A stretch of 25,753 bases of DNA from Georgfuchsia sp049276455 (GTDB lineage: Bacteria > Pseudomonadota > Gammaproteobacteria > Burkholderiales > Rhodocyclaceae), in NCBI GenBank assembly GCA_049276455.1, contig JBASWL010000232.1, positions 1 to 25,753 of the forward strand. Reading direction: 5' to 3'. Below the pieces are notes generated by a model. The model ran no database searches and was not told the origin of the DNA. It saw nothing but the letters and a program-made list of their open reading frames with translations. A program made the position numbers and the translations under genes. Numbering within the stretch: the stretch's first letter is position 1; every line of letters starts with the position of its first letter. Positions 7,559 through 15,932 of this stretch are shown here, piece by piece.

Positions 7559-8329
7559 ATGGATGAAGTAATTGTAGAGAGACCGTCTGAAGGCGTTGCT
7601 ACAATCCGGCTACACCGACCAGAGGCCCGCAACGCAATCAGCATGACTGTACGTCAATTGCTAGCCGAGCATTTTGGCAATCTGGGTTGCGATACAGACA
7701 CGCGTTGCATCATCGTGACTGGAGGAGACAAAGTATTCGCCGCAGGGGCCGATATCAAGGATCTCTCGGAACGCGGAGCGATCGAAATATTGTTGCGCAA
7801 TACTCAACGTATGTGGCAAGTCATATCTAATTGCCCGAAACCGGTTATCGCAGCGGTCAATGGTTACGCTTGGGGTGGCGGCTGCGAGTTGGCGATGCAC
7901 GCAGACATCATCATCGCAGGAGAGAATGCCTCTTTCAGTCAGCCCGAGATTAAGGTCGGTGTCATGCCTGGAGCCGGTGGTACTCAACGCCTCACTAGAG
8001 CAATTGGAAAGTACCATGCAATGAAAATGCTGCTTACCGGCCAGGCTGTGTCAGCGACGGAGGCCTTGGCTATGGGACTGGTCAGCAAGGTGGTTGCCGA
8101 TGATCAAGTGCAGGCGACGGCCATCGAACTGGCAATGCAAATCGCCGCCATGCCGCCGCTCGCCGCTGTTCAGATCAAGGAGGTTGTGCTCGCAGGACAG
8201 GACGCTTCGCTAGAGACAGCGCTGATGCTGGAACGCAAAGCATTCCAGCTACTATTTGCCAGCAATGACCAGAAGGAAGGTATGAAAGCCTTCCTAGAGA
8301 AACGTAAACCAAGTTTTCAAGGACAATGA
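7559..8329 (+). CDS. Enoyl-CoA hydratase/isomerase (crotonase family)
   Basis: A 256-residue crotonase-fold enzyme. The oxyanion-hole segment AAGADIKDL is at 61-69 and the second one at NGYAWGGGCELAMHAD (101-116). The two catalytic glutamates of true hydratases are both present: Glu110 (GGCE) and Glu130 (FSQPEIKVGVMPGAGGTQRL). Expected reaction: syn-hydration of 2-trans-enoyl-CoA to 3-hydroxyacyl-CoA in the cytoplasm. It sits between the acyl-CoA dehydrogenase and the 3-hydroxyacyl-CoA dehydrogenase, so the three make consecutive beta-oxidation steps. The 94-bp gap before it is the largest in the operon and its ribosome-binding site is weak. The stop overlaps the next start (ATGA). Confidence 0.9.
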   Translation: MDEVIVERPSEGVATIRLHRPEARNAISMTVRQLLAEHFGNLGCDTDTRCIIVTGGDKVFAAGADIKDLSERGAIEILLRNTQRMWQVISNCPKPVIAAVNGYAWGGGCELAMHADIIIAGENASFSQPEIKVGVMPGAGGTQRLTRAIGKYHAMKMLLTGQAVSATEALAMGLVSKVVADDQVQATAIELAMQIAAMPPLAAVQIKEVVLAGQDASLETALMLERKAFQLLFASNDQKEGMKAFLEKRKPSFQGQ

Positions 8330-9852
8330 ATATGCTTGACGTTTCCCGAAAGGATCTTATTCTTGGTATCGTCGGCACCGGCCTTATGGGCAGAGGTATC
8401 GCGCAAATCGCTGCACAAGCAGAAGTGCGCGTAATTCTGTATGACGCACGCCCTGACGCTGCCACAGAAGCACGTGTCTTCATTCGGCAGACACTGGACA
8501 AACTTGCGCAGAAGGGCAAACTCACGGCAGCTGATGTCGATGCCAGCATGGCACGCGTCGACATCGCTTCCAGTTTGGAGCAGTTGGCACCTTGTCATAT
8601 TGTCGTTGAAGCAATTATTGAGGATATGGGGGCCAAGCGTGATTTATTCAATCACCTCGAAAATATTGTGCAGGACGGTTGCGTGCTTGCGACCAACACA
8701 TCATCATTATCGGTAACGGCAATAGCAGCCGGTTGTCGCCTGCCAAGTCGCGTTGGTGGGTTGCATTTTTTCAGTCCGGTGCCACTCATGAAAGTCGTTG
8801 AAGTGATTGACGGCATGCTTACTGCGACGTGGGCGAGCGATGCGCTTACTGCACTCACCGAGAGGATAGGACACACGCCTGTGCACGCCCAAGACACGCC
8901 GGGCTTTATTGTCAATCATGCCGGGCGGGGTTACGGACCCGAAGCACTCCGTATCGTTGGCGAAGGTATTGCCGATGTTGCTGAAATCGACCAAATTCTT
9001 CGCGATGCCGCTGGCTTTCGAATGGGTCCTTTCGAGTTATTCGATTTAACCGGATTGGACGTTTCCCATCCTGCGATGGAGTCCATTTATAACCAGTATT
9101 ACCAGGAACCGCGTTACCGTCCATCTCCAATCACCCGCCAGCGTCTTGCTGCTGGTTTGCTCGGACGCAAGAGTGGTGCCGGATTCTACGAATATCACGA
9201 TGGCCAGGCAAAGCCTAGTCCGGGATCCAGCATTCCAACGCTGCGCCCAGCGCTGGTTTGGATTAGCCGTAGCAACCAAGTCGGTCACGATAAAGTAAGA
9301 ACGCTGGTTCAGACTCTAGGGGGAACCATCGATGAGGGCATCCTTCCCACTAAGGATTCGCTTTGCGTCGTATTGCCGATCGGCACGGATGCCACCACAA
9401 CTGCGCTTGCCGAAGGACTTGATCCTACACGCACGGTGGCACTAGACACATTATTCTTGAATAGGCGCCGCACGGTGATGACAACGCCGGTGACTGCGGC
9501 CTCCCAGCGCGAGGCTGCTCACGGTTTGTTCGCAGCGGATGGGATCCCAGTATCCGTGATTCACGACAGCCCAGGATTCGTCGCCCAACGTGTCGTGGCG
9601 ATGATAGTTAATATCGGCTGCGACATAGCACAGCAACGCATTGCGTCGCCGAATGATATCGATCGCGCTGTTAATCTGGGCCTAGGTTATCCGAAAGGAC
9701 CACTGGCAATGGGTGACGCACTTGGCGCCTCTAACGTGCTGGCGATTCTCGATGGCATGCATGCGCTCTACCGGGATCCACGCTACCGACCAAGTCCTTG
9801 GCTTACTCGACGTGCCAAGCTTGGCATTTCGTTGCTGACTCCAGAAAACTAG
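8326..9852 (+). CDS. 3-hydroxyacyl-CoA dehydrogenase (PaaH/PaaC type, duplicated C-terminal domain)
   Basis: A 508-residue NAD-dependent dehydrogenase. The Rossmann motif is GIVGTGLMGRGIAQIAAQ (14-31). The catalytic dyad is His147 (GGLHFFSPVPLMKVVEV) and Glu159, and DTPGFIVNHAGR (190-201) starts the first 3HCDH C-terminal domain. A second copy of that domain follows (DSPGFVAQRVV at about 415-425, then GLGYPKGPLAMGD). The length and double C-terminal domain match the PaaH/PaaC group of about 500 residues rather than the short 280-residue enzymes. It oxidises 3-hydroxyacyl-CoA to 3-oxoacyl-CoA. It is the last gene of the CoA operon; no thiolase follows, so a host thiolase must complete the cycle. 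Confidence 0.9.
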   Translation: MNMLDVSRKDLILGIVGTGLMGRGIAQIAAQAEVRVILYDARPDAATEARVFIRQTLDKLAQKGKLTAADVDASMARVDIASSLEQLAPCHIVVEAIIEDMGAKRDLFNHLENIVQDGCVLATNTSSLSVTAIAAGCRLPSRVGGLHFFSPVPLMKVVEVIDGMLTATWASDALTALTERIGHTPVHAQDTPGFIVNHAGRGYGPEALRIVGEGIADVAEIDQILRDAAGFRMGPFELFDLTGLDVSHPAMESIYNQYYQEPRYRPSPITRQRLAAGLLGRKSGAGFYEYHDGQAKPSPGSSIPTLRPALVWISRSNQVGHDKVRTLVQTLGGTIDEGILPTKDSLCVVLPIGTDATTTALAEGLDPTRTVALDTLFLNRRRTVMTTPVTAASQREAAHGLFAADGIPVSVIHDSPGFVAQRVVAMIVNIGCDIAQQRIASPNDIDRAVNLGLGYPKGPLAMGDALGASNVLAILDGMHALYRDPRYRPSPWLTRRAKLGISLLTPEN

Positions 9853-9969
9853 AATGTCACGTTTGGCTTATTCCACCGTGGTGACTGTCCAAACTATCGG
9901 ATTCAAAATACCTAACAAAGTTTTCTGGAAGAAGCTTCCCTTGCGTCATAACGCTGTTGCACTTAAGAG

Positions 9970-10632
9970 TTGAATCTGCCGAACTACATGGAGACAGTTA
10001 CCGGCTACCCAGCAGCATTTAAGAATACTGGCCGACAACTCATAGGAATTGTACTTGTCGTCATTTTGCACGTCTTGATGATATATGGCCTAATTAATGT
10101 ATTGGCGAAAAATACTGTTGAATTTCACCAGCTGCCGCTACAAATTAGTCTAATTAGAGAAGACAAGGTTTCCCCAAAGCGGGAGCTTCCGCCGCCGAAA
10201 AAGCTTGTGACAAAAGTGCCAAAGGTGAATCCGCCTCAGCTGAGCCTTCCGGACACGATTACACCTTCACCACTCGCCATTACCATTGACCGCGGTGACG
10301 TCTCTGGGGAAGGATCGGAGGGTTATGGCGAAGGCCTACAAGGAGAGGGGCAGCTACGCACTGCCCAAATTGACATAAAGCGACCATGTCCAAGACCTGA
10401 GTATCCGGCTGGCGCTCGACCCGAAGAGCAGCAGGGCACGGTAGTGTTGAAGCTTCTCGTTTCGGCGGATGGGAATGTCATCGATAGCCTCATCGAGTCC
10501 TCTAGCGGCTTTCCCCAGCTTGACGAAGCTGCTCGTCTAGCACTGAGCCATTGTCTTTACAAACCGGCAGCGAGCGACGGTCACCCCGAGAAGTCGTGGG
10601 TTAACTTCAAATTCAGATGGCGGCTTGAATAG
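9970..10632 (+). CDS. TonB-family energy transducer
   Basis: A 220-residue inner-membrane protein. A short cytoplasmic N-terminus is followed by one membrane helix (about 24-45, IGIVLVVILHVLMIYGLINV), a periplasmic proline/lysine-rich spacer (about 66-103, with PKRELPPPKKLVTKVPKVNP) and a TonB C-terminal domain (about 138-220, with RPEYPAGARPEEQQGTVVLK and a final strand WVNFKFRWRLE). It would transmit proton-motive force to outer-membrane receptors such as the one at 21.5-23.7 kb. The frame opens with TTG at 9970; an ATG at 9988 (METVTGYP) is an equally good start. ExbB and ExbD are not in the window. It is separated from the CoA operon by 117 bp and may have its own promoter. Confidence 0.85.
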   Translation: MNLPNYMETVTGYPAAFKNTGRQLIGIVLVVILHVLMIYGLINVLAKNTVEFHQLPLQISLIREDKVSPKRELPPPKKLVTKVPKVNPPQLSLPDTITPSPLAITIDRGDVSGEGSEGYGEGLQGEGQLRTAQIDIKRPCPRPEYPAGARPEEQQGTVVLKLLVSADGNVIDSLIESSSGFPQLDEAARLALSHCLYKPAASDGHPEKSWVNFKFRWRLE

Positions 10633-10790
10633 GGGTAAGTGCCTAATCATCGAGATTTCCAACAAATGAAACATTCAGTCGATAGAGATAATTGTATTGC
10701 CGTTGGATTAAGGTAGCTGTAGAAACCACTATTGGATAGCTCGAGGATCTCATTATGTGCATTGCTCCAGAGTGAGTGAGGGATAGGATA

Positions 10791-11747
10791 ATGATTAATA
10801 AAATGCCACTCTTGTGTCGCGCTGCAGCGTCTCTAGTGTTACTTATGTCAAGTGTTGCAACGCTGGCTCAGGTTGACGATCCTTGGTGGGGAGAGCGTAA
10901 GAAGGCGTATTTGCAGCACAGCAAACAAAAATCTAACGAGCCCAACTCAGTCGAGAAAGTAGGTACTGGCACTGTAATCTGGGACTGCACCGAGTGTCCT
11001 AAGATGGTAAGTTTACCGGGCGGCGAATTCCACATGGGCTCATCAGACAGTAATACCAACCTCCGTCGCGACGAATCTCCTCAGCATCTGGTTCGCATAA
11101 CCTACTCTTTTGCAGTTGGAATGTTCGAGGTGACAAGGGGAGAATTTGCTAGATTTGTCATGGAGACGGGATATCGTACTGATGTTGAGCGAAGGGGAGA
11201 GGGCTACAATTGGAGAACGCCTGGAATCGAGCAGACAGACGTTCATCCGGTCGTCTACGTTAGTTGGAACGATACGCAAATCTACATTCGTTGGCTTAAC
11301 AAGAAATCAGGTAAGCAATATCGCTTATTGTCGGAAGCCGAATGGGAATATGCGGCACGGGCAGGGACAACTACAGAATTTTATTGGGGTGATTTTATCA
11401 ACCCAGGTCTCGCCAACTACAATTCAAAGATTTCCTTTAATGGTGGACCGACTGGTGAGTTCCGTCATGGAACGACGGCAGTAGGCAGTTTTACGCCGAA
11501 TTCCTTTGGACTGTACGACGTACATGGCAATGTGTGGGAATGGGTGCATGATTGTTATCAACCGACTTACGAGGGGGTTCCCGATGACGGTAGTGCGATG
11601 AAATTGTCCGATTGTGTATTGCGCGTCCTCCGTGGCGGATCGTGGTACAGCCCCCCCAAATTTCTTCGATCAGCCTACCGATTGGGATATACAGCAGATG
11701 ACGCAATTGACTATATTGGATTTCGTCTGGTTAGGCTGTTGCCTTAA
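10791..11747 (+). CDS. Exported SUMF1/formylglycine-generating-enzyme-fold protein lacking the catalytic cysteines
   Basis: The protein has 318 residues from the ATG at 10791, preferred over the GTG at 10776 because GAGGGA precedes it at good spacing. A signal peptide is clear (hydrophobic AAASLVLLMSSVATLAQ), so it is periplasmic. A full SUMF1-type domain follows: LPGGEFHMGSSD, EVTRGEFARFV, HPVVYVSWNDTQIYIRWLN, RLLSEAEWEYAARAG, GLYDVHGNVWEWVHD, RVLRGGSW and YIGFRLVR. True formylglycine-generating enzymes have two active-site cysteines just after RGGS; here the segment is WYSPPKFLRSAYRLG, without cysteine. It therefore belongs to the wider family of binding or non-haem-iron proteins (PvdO/EgtB-like) rather than sulfatase activators. 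A WDCTECPK motif near the start of the domain could form a disulfide. Confidence 0.85.
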   Translation: MINKMPLLCRAAASLVLLMSSVATLAQVDDPWWGERKKAYLQHSKQKSNEPNSVEKVGTGTVIWDCTECPKMVSLPGGEFHMGSSDSNTNLRRDESPQHLVRITYSFAVGMFEVTRGEFARFVMETGYRTDVERRGEGYNWRTPGIEQTDVHPVVYVSWNDTQIYIRWLNKKSGKQYRLLSEAEWEYAARAGTTTEFYWGDFINPGLANYNSKISFNGGPTGEFRHGTTAVGSFTPNSFGLYDVHGNVWEWVHDCYQPTYEGVPDDGSAMKLSDCVLRVLRGGSWYSPPKFLRSAYRLGYTADDAIDYIGFRLVRLLP

Positions 11748-11765
11748 CGCAAGTTGTGACAATTT

Positions 11766-12905
11766 ATGGATGAGCAAAATGTCGCTTTTAAACTAGCTGT
11801 AGGCAGTCTGGCCGACGCAAGCAATGAAATTTATCGCCGTGCCTCAGATGTATTCCTGCCGGAGGATGGGGTGCTGGATATGTCTGCCAACGAGAATCCC
11901 TTGGGTCCCTCGCCGCTCGCTCTGGCTGCCGTGGCAGATGTATCGGGCAACTTCCACTGCTATCCTGACAGCCACGGCACAGCATTGCGGGTGGCTCTGG
12001 CGAATCAGCTGGGCGTCGATGTTGGCCAGTTGATTCTTGGCAACGGCTCCAGCGAACTTCTTGACCTGATTGCGCGCGCCACTCTCGCACCAGGGGATCA
12101 AGCGCTGATCGCCACCCCGTCCTTTCTTCCCTATCGATCGGCGATCCAGCGAGCACGCGGAGTAATCGTACAAGTTCCCTTAACCTCAGACTATTGTTTT
12201 GATCTTGATCGAATGGCGGAACAGATAGGCAGGCGAACCCGGCTAGTGATCCTCGGCCATCCGAACAATCCGACGGGGACCATTCTCGGCACTGAAGAAT
12301 TTGATCGGTTCCTGGACCGTCTGCCTGATCAAGCAGTCGTGCTGGTGGATGAGGCTTATCACGACTATGTGCGGCGGCCCGACGCTGCGGACGCCATTGC
12401 CCTGCTCAAAAACGGCCGTCCCGTAGTCGCGGTGAGAACCTTCTCGAAGCTGCACGCTCTCGCTGGTCTGCGTATCGGCTATGCGGCTGCCCACCCGGCA
12501 CTGGCCGCACAGATCGAGAGCCTGCGCCCGCATTACAACACAAGCAGTGCGGCGCAAGCCGCTGCCTTAGCCTGTCTTGCGGACGACGATCATATCGCGC
12601 GCTCCCTCTCCGTCAATTGTACCGGACTGGTCGCGCTGTCGAGCGGTTGTGCCGACCTCGGGTTGGAGTATGTGCCATCGGAAGCCAACTTTCTGCTGGT
12701 ACGCACCGGAAATGCAGATGACATTACGGCAGCCATGAAAGCGCGGTGCGTACTGGTTAAAAGCGGCAGGCCCTTCGGCCTGCCCGACCACATTCGTATC
12801 TCCGTCGGCACGCCGGCGAGCAATGCTCGCTGTCTAAAGGCGCTGCAGTGTGCTTTGAATGACTACCGCATTAACAACCCGATCAATAAGCACAGCAAGG
12901 AGTGA
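11766..12905 (+). CDS. HisC-like PLP-dependent aminotransferase
   Basis: A 379-residue fold-type I aminotransferase resembling histidinol-phosphate aminotransferase. Motifs: SANENPLGPSP (40-50), GNGSSELLDL (92-101), GHPNNPTGT (164-172, with Asn168), VLVDEAYHDY (192-201, with Asp195 and Tyr198) and RTFSKLHALAGLRIGYA (224-240), with the PLP lysine at 228. HisC-like enzymes also act on aromatic amino acids or prephenate, so histidine synthesis is not implied; there are no other his genes here. It opens the GC-rich operon: the next gene starts 4 bp after its stop. No good Shine-Dalgarno precedes the ATG at 11766, and the 18-bp gap to the SUMF1-like gene leaves little room for a promoter. In this context it may act on an aromatic precursor used by the U32 proteins, which is an inference. 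Confidence 0.88.
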   Translation: MDEQNVAFKLAVGSLADASNEIYRRASDVFLPEDGVLDMSANENPLGPSPLALAAVADVSGNFHCYPDSHGTALRVALANQLGVDVGQLILGNGSSELLDLIARATLAPGDQALIATPSFLPYRSAIQRARGVIVQVPLTSDYCFDLDRMAEQIGRRTRLVILGHPNNPTGTILGTEEFDRFLDRLPDQAVVLVDEAYHDYVRRPDAADAIALLKNGRPVVAVRTFSKLHALAGLRIGYAAAHPALAAQIESLRPHYNTSSAAQAAALACLADDDHIARSLSVNCTGLVALSSGCADLGLEYVPSEANFLLVRTGNADDITAAMKARCVLVKSGRPFGLPDHIRISVGTPASNARCLKALQCALNDYRINNPINKHSKE

Positions 12906-12909
12906 AGGC

Positions 12910-13908
12910 ATGGTAATGATGATGGCTCCTGGGGGCACCCTGGAAATGGCGAAGGCGGTACTGGATGAGGGTGCTGAAGCGACCTATGTAGGCGTTCTGG
13001 GATGGAGTCGTCGCGGCTCCCAGGACGAACTTGCCGATACCGAGATTCGGGCAACCATCGACTATGCGGACAGACTTGGCAAGGAGGTGCGCATCGTGAT
13101 GAACACCCTGCCCAGTTCCATTGAAATGGACATGTTCCTCGAGCGCGTACACCAGTATGCCGCATGGGGCGCGAAAGGGTTCATGATAAGCGATGTCGGT
13201 GCAATGCGACTGGTGCACGAGCAGCTACCTCATGTGCATATTCACACCAGCGTCGGCTGCGGGATTACCAACTACGAGGATGTCAAGTTTCTCCGTGAAA
13301 TCGGCGCCAGCTATGTGGTGCTGCCCTATCGCCTCACCGTTGAGGAAATCGCACTGATCAAGGGAGAGGGGCAGGTCGGCATCGAGGTGTTTCTTTTCAA
13401 GACTCCTTCGGGCGGCAAGATTTGTCCCGGGAAATGCATGATGAGCAGCTATTTCAGCTTCCGCCGCTGGCTCGACGAACAGGGCAAGGATCATTTCTTC
13501 GGTTCTGCTTCCCGCGGGGGCGACTGCTTGCGGGTATGTCAGACCAAGTGGGAATTCAACGTCGGTGATCAGGATTTTGATGCGCCGATGACCATCAAGA
13601 CCAATCCCTCCCTGTGGCTGGAAGAACTGCCGGCATATCTAAAAGCCGGCGTTGACTGCCTGAAGGTGCCGGGGCGGGACCGCTCCGTCGAACTGGTCCG
13701 CGATCTAGTCCGCGTCTATCGACGAGCGGTCGATCGCATTCTCGAATCGGATCTCCCGGATCTCACCCCCTTTGGTCCGGAACTGGACCGACTGCGCGAG
13801 CGCTGGAGTACCGAGCGCGGCAAGCGCGACAACCGATTGCTGCGTCAAGCCGTACACGCTGCGGGCACAGAGCCACTGAATCAAGCCTACAGCATAAATG
13901 CTGCCTGA
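12910..13908 (+). CDS. U32-family protein, UbiU-like (copy 1)
   Basis: A 332-residue U32 'peptidase' family protein, TIM-barrel-like. The N-terminal motif is MAPGGTLEMAKAVLDEGAE, followed by YVGVLGWSRRG (26-36), VLPYRL (137-142), ICPGKCMMSSYFSFRRW (171-187) and SRGGDCLRVCQTKWEF (201-216). Cysteines 172, 176, 206 and 210 form Cx3C-x29-Cx3C, probably a [4Fe-4S] site as in UbiU/UbiV. The fourth UbiU-type cysteine (in KDLC) is replaced (NPSLWLEELP). U32 proteins of this branch are not proteases: UbiU/UbiV hydroxylate the ubiquinone ring without O2, and others modify rRNA or tRNA. I chose the ATG at 12910, with AAGGAG at 12897-12902; the open frame extends upstream only into the aminotransferase gene. 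Substrate unknown. Confidence 0.85.
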   Translation: MVMMMAPGGTLEMAKAVLDEGAEATYVGVLGWSRRGSQDELADTEIRATIDYADRLGKEVRIVMNTLPSSIEMDMFLERVHQYAAWGAKGFMISDVGAMRLVHEQLPHVHIHTSVGCGITNYEDVKFLREIGASYVVLPYRLTVEEIALIKGEGQVGIEVFLFKTPSGGKICPGKCMMSSYFSFRRWLDEQGKDHFFGSASRGGDCLRVCQTKWEFNVGDQDFDAPMTIKTNPSLWLEELPAYLKAGVDCLKVPGRDRSVELVRDLVRVYRRAVDRILESDLPDLTPFGPELDRLRERWSTERGKRDNRLLRQAVHAAGTEPLNQAYSINAA

Positions 13909-13944
13909 CCCACACTCAAGAAAGAAACCGAAAAGGAACCATTC

Positions 13945-14928
13945 ATGTTCGAACTCTCAACCAATCTCGCCAATCCAAAGGGCCTGCAGGCTACCGACAT
14001 CAGTGCCTATGACGCCATCTACTTGGGCGACTTCTCCTGCGCCGAGTACCCCAACAATTTCTCCTCCAATGCCGCCGTTTTGGCGGAAGCCGTTAAGAGC
14101 ATCCATGCCCAAGGCAAGAAATGCTACCTGCGGCTCTATGCCGTGCCCAGCAACCACGACCTGCCCTGGGTGCGGGAGCATCTGCGCGTAGCTATGCAAT
14201 TGGCCTTTGACGGCTACGAAGTGCACAATATGGGTTTGTTGCGCGTGCTGCGGGAAATGGGTTGCCAAGCGTCGATTCACCTCGGTGTCTTCGGCAACCT
14301 GTACACCCACGAAACCGCGCGGGTAATCAAGGACTACGGTGTAAGCCGAGTCTATCCAAATCCTGAGCTTTCGCTGAAGGAAATCATTTACATCAAGAAG
14401 GAGGCACCGATCGAAGTCCTGGTGCCGGTGCACGGCAAAATACCTCTCGTTATTTCCGAAACCTGCTTCATCATGGAACACACTGATGGTGGTACCTCGG
14501 AATGCAACTTCCATTGTTCCAAAGACCACTGGCTGGAGCGCGGCACCAACGACTGGTCGCTCAAAGATACCGGGCGCATGACCTTGTCGGGCAAGGATCT
14601 GTGCATGATCGAACACCTGCCAGAGATGCTGGCCAGCGGCATCACATATTTCTATATCCAGAGCCATGGTGAAGGGCCGGCTTATGTCTCCGAGGTTGGC
14701 GCCATCTATCGTGCGGCGCTCGAGAAAGCGGTAGCGGGTCAGTCGGCGGGAGAAGATGAATTGGCCCTCTGGCTGCGCCATCTCGGCGCGCTGGCACGCA
14801 AGGGCCTGTGCAACGGCTATTATTTCGAGAGCGCCGGCCAACGCTACGTCGGTAGCCAAGACCGCCAAAACGGCTGCGCCGGGCAATCCGCCGGCTGTAC
14901 TGTGCAGGCCGCGACGGACAGTCGTTGA
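13945..14928 (+). CDS. U32-family protein, UbiV-like
   Basis: A 327-residue U32 protein of the UbiV type. Its cysteines match E. coli UbiV in spacing: Cys32 (YLGDFSCAEY), then Cys174, Cys187 and Cys191 (SETC, x12, C, x3, C). UbiV uses Cys39, 180, 193 and 197 to hold a [4Fe-4S] cluster. A fifth cysteine lies in SGKDLCMIEHLPEM (Cys220). UbiV works only as a heterodimer with UbiU, so one of the three UbiU-like neighbours is the likely partner. The C-terminal 60 residues or so are less conserved-looking. AAAAGGAA precedes the ATG. The stop codon (TGA, 14926-14928) shares its last base with the ATG of the next gene, which suggests coupled synthesis. No UbiT-like (SCP2) gene is nearby, and the companions differ from the ubiquinone pathway. 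Confidence 0.85.
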   Translation: MFELSTNLANPKGLQATDISAYDAIYLGDFSCAEYPNNFSSNAAVLAEAVKSIHAQGKKCYLRLYAVPSNHDLPWVREHLRVAMQLAFDGYEVHNMGLLRVLREMGCQASIHLGVFGNLYTHETARVIKDYGVSRVYPNPELSLKEIIYIKKEAPIEVLVPVHGKIPLVISETCFIMEHTDGGTSECNFHCSKDHWLERGTNDWSLKDTGRMTLSGKDLCMIEHLPEMLASGITYFYIQSHGEGPAYVSEVGAIYRAALEKAVAGQSAGEDELALWLRHLGALARKGLCNGYYFESAGQRYVGSQDRQNGCAGQSAGCTVQAATDSR

Positions 14929-15932
14929 TGGCCGCCGTGACCGGGCACCGGCCGCAGTTACTGGCTCCTGCCGGTTCGGTCGGAATGGCAGTAGCTGCCG
15001 TGGATGCCGGGGCCGATGTCCTCTATGTGGGTCCTCGTGGCTGGAGCAGGCGACCGGCCGAATCGGAACTTACTGACGACGAAATCCGTACCGCAATAGA
15101 CTATGCACGGGCACGGGATAGAGAACTGCGCGTGGTGCTCAACACCTATCCCAGTCCTTTCGAAATGGAAGCCTTCGTCGCTAAGGCGCAGCAGTACGCA
15201 TCGTGGGGAGCCTCCGGATTTATCGTCACAGATCCTGGCGCCATCAGCCGCATTCGTGACGCGGTGCCAGGAACAGTGCTTCACGTCAGTATTGGCAGCG
15301 GCATCTGCAACGCCGACGACTGCGCCTTTTATCGTGACATCGGCGCCGACAAGATCATCCTGCCCTACCGCTGGGGGGGGGCGGAGGTCGAAGCGGCCAA
15401 ACATCGTAGCGATATCGGGCTTGAAGTTTTTCTGTTTGAGACCGTGCAAACCGGCAAAATTTGTCCAGGGAAATGCATCATGAGCAGCTATCTGCGCTTC
15501 CGCGAATGGCAGCCTGGTGAAGGCAAGGACTATTTCTACGGCAGTGCCAATCGTGGGGCCAAAGAGTGCTACCGCGTCTGTCAAACCACTTGGGAGTTCG
15601 GTGCCGAGGATGAACTCAGCCAGACCCTGAAGCTGCGTCGGGATGCACGGCTGATGCTCGAGCAATTGCCGGAGTTCGTGCACCTCGGCGTCGAGTATTT
15701 CAAGCTGTCCGGTCGGGAGCGCCCGACCGAAATGATCCGCGACCTAGTGCGCTACTACCGCTGCGCCCTCGACCATGTCATCGGCGGTGACAACGATATC
15801 CAACCCTTTGTCGAGGAACTGGTCGACTTGCGCCAGCGCTGGATCAGTGCCAAGGGGCGGCGCACAAACTTGCTGATGGCACGAGCTGAAACTTATGGCA
15901 TTTCTGGGAAACTTGCCGGGCAGGGTGCATGA
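14928..15932 (+). CDS. U32-family protein, UbiU-like (copy 2)
   Basis: A 334-residue paralogue of the gene at 12910, with the same landmarks: LLAPAGSVGMAVAAVDAGAD, YVGPRGWSRRP, VVLNTYPSPFEMEAF, ILPYRW, KICPGKCIMSSYLRF and NRGAKECYRVCQTTWEF. Cysteines 179, 183, 214 and 218 give Cx3C-x30-Cx3C; the KDLC cysteine of UbiU is absent (RDARLMLEQLP). A TTG at 14925 is an alternative start, but the ATG at 14928 overlaps the preceding stop by one base. The gene contains a run of nine G (15373-15381) at RWGGAE, in frame here. The stop overlaps the next start (ATGA, 15929-15932). The likely role is as an iron-sulfur hydroxylase subunit; the substrate is unknown. Confidence 0.85.
   Translation: MAAVTGHRPQLLAPAGSVGMAVAAVDAGADVLYVGPRGWSRRPAESELTDDEIRTAIDYARARDRELRVVLNTYPSPFEMEAFVAKAQQYASWGASGFIVTDPGAISRIRDAVPGTVLHVSIGSGICNADDCAFYRDIGADKIILPYRWGGAEVEAAKHRSDIGLEVFLFETVQTGKICPGKCIMSSYLRFREWQPGEGKDYFYGSANRGAKECYRVCQTTWEFGAEDELSQTLKLRRDARLMLEQLPEFVHLGVEYFKLSGRERPTEMIRDLVRYYRCALDHVIGGDNDIQPFVEELVDLRQRWISAKGRRTNLLMARAETYGISGKLAGQGA

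Noticed and set aside
9925..9942. Possible terminator after the 3-hydroxyacyl-CoA dehydrogenase gene (GGAAG...CTTCC)
   Set aside because: The stem is only 5 bp with a 3-nt loop and no T-run follows, so it is too weak to call.
13957..14886. 309-codon open frame on the minus strand
   Set aside because: It lies wholly opposite the UbiV-like gene, whose cysteine motifs and coupling to neighbours are convincing; the antisense product has no recognisable motif. It is a by-product of codon bias.
14958..15683. 241-codon minus-strand frame
   Set aside because: Antisense to the second UbiU-like gene; no motif and no ribosome-binding site seen.
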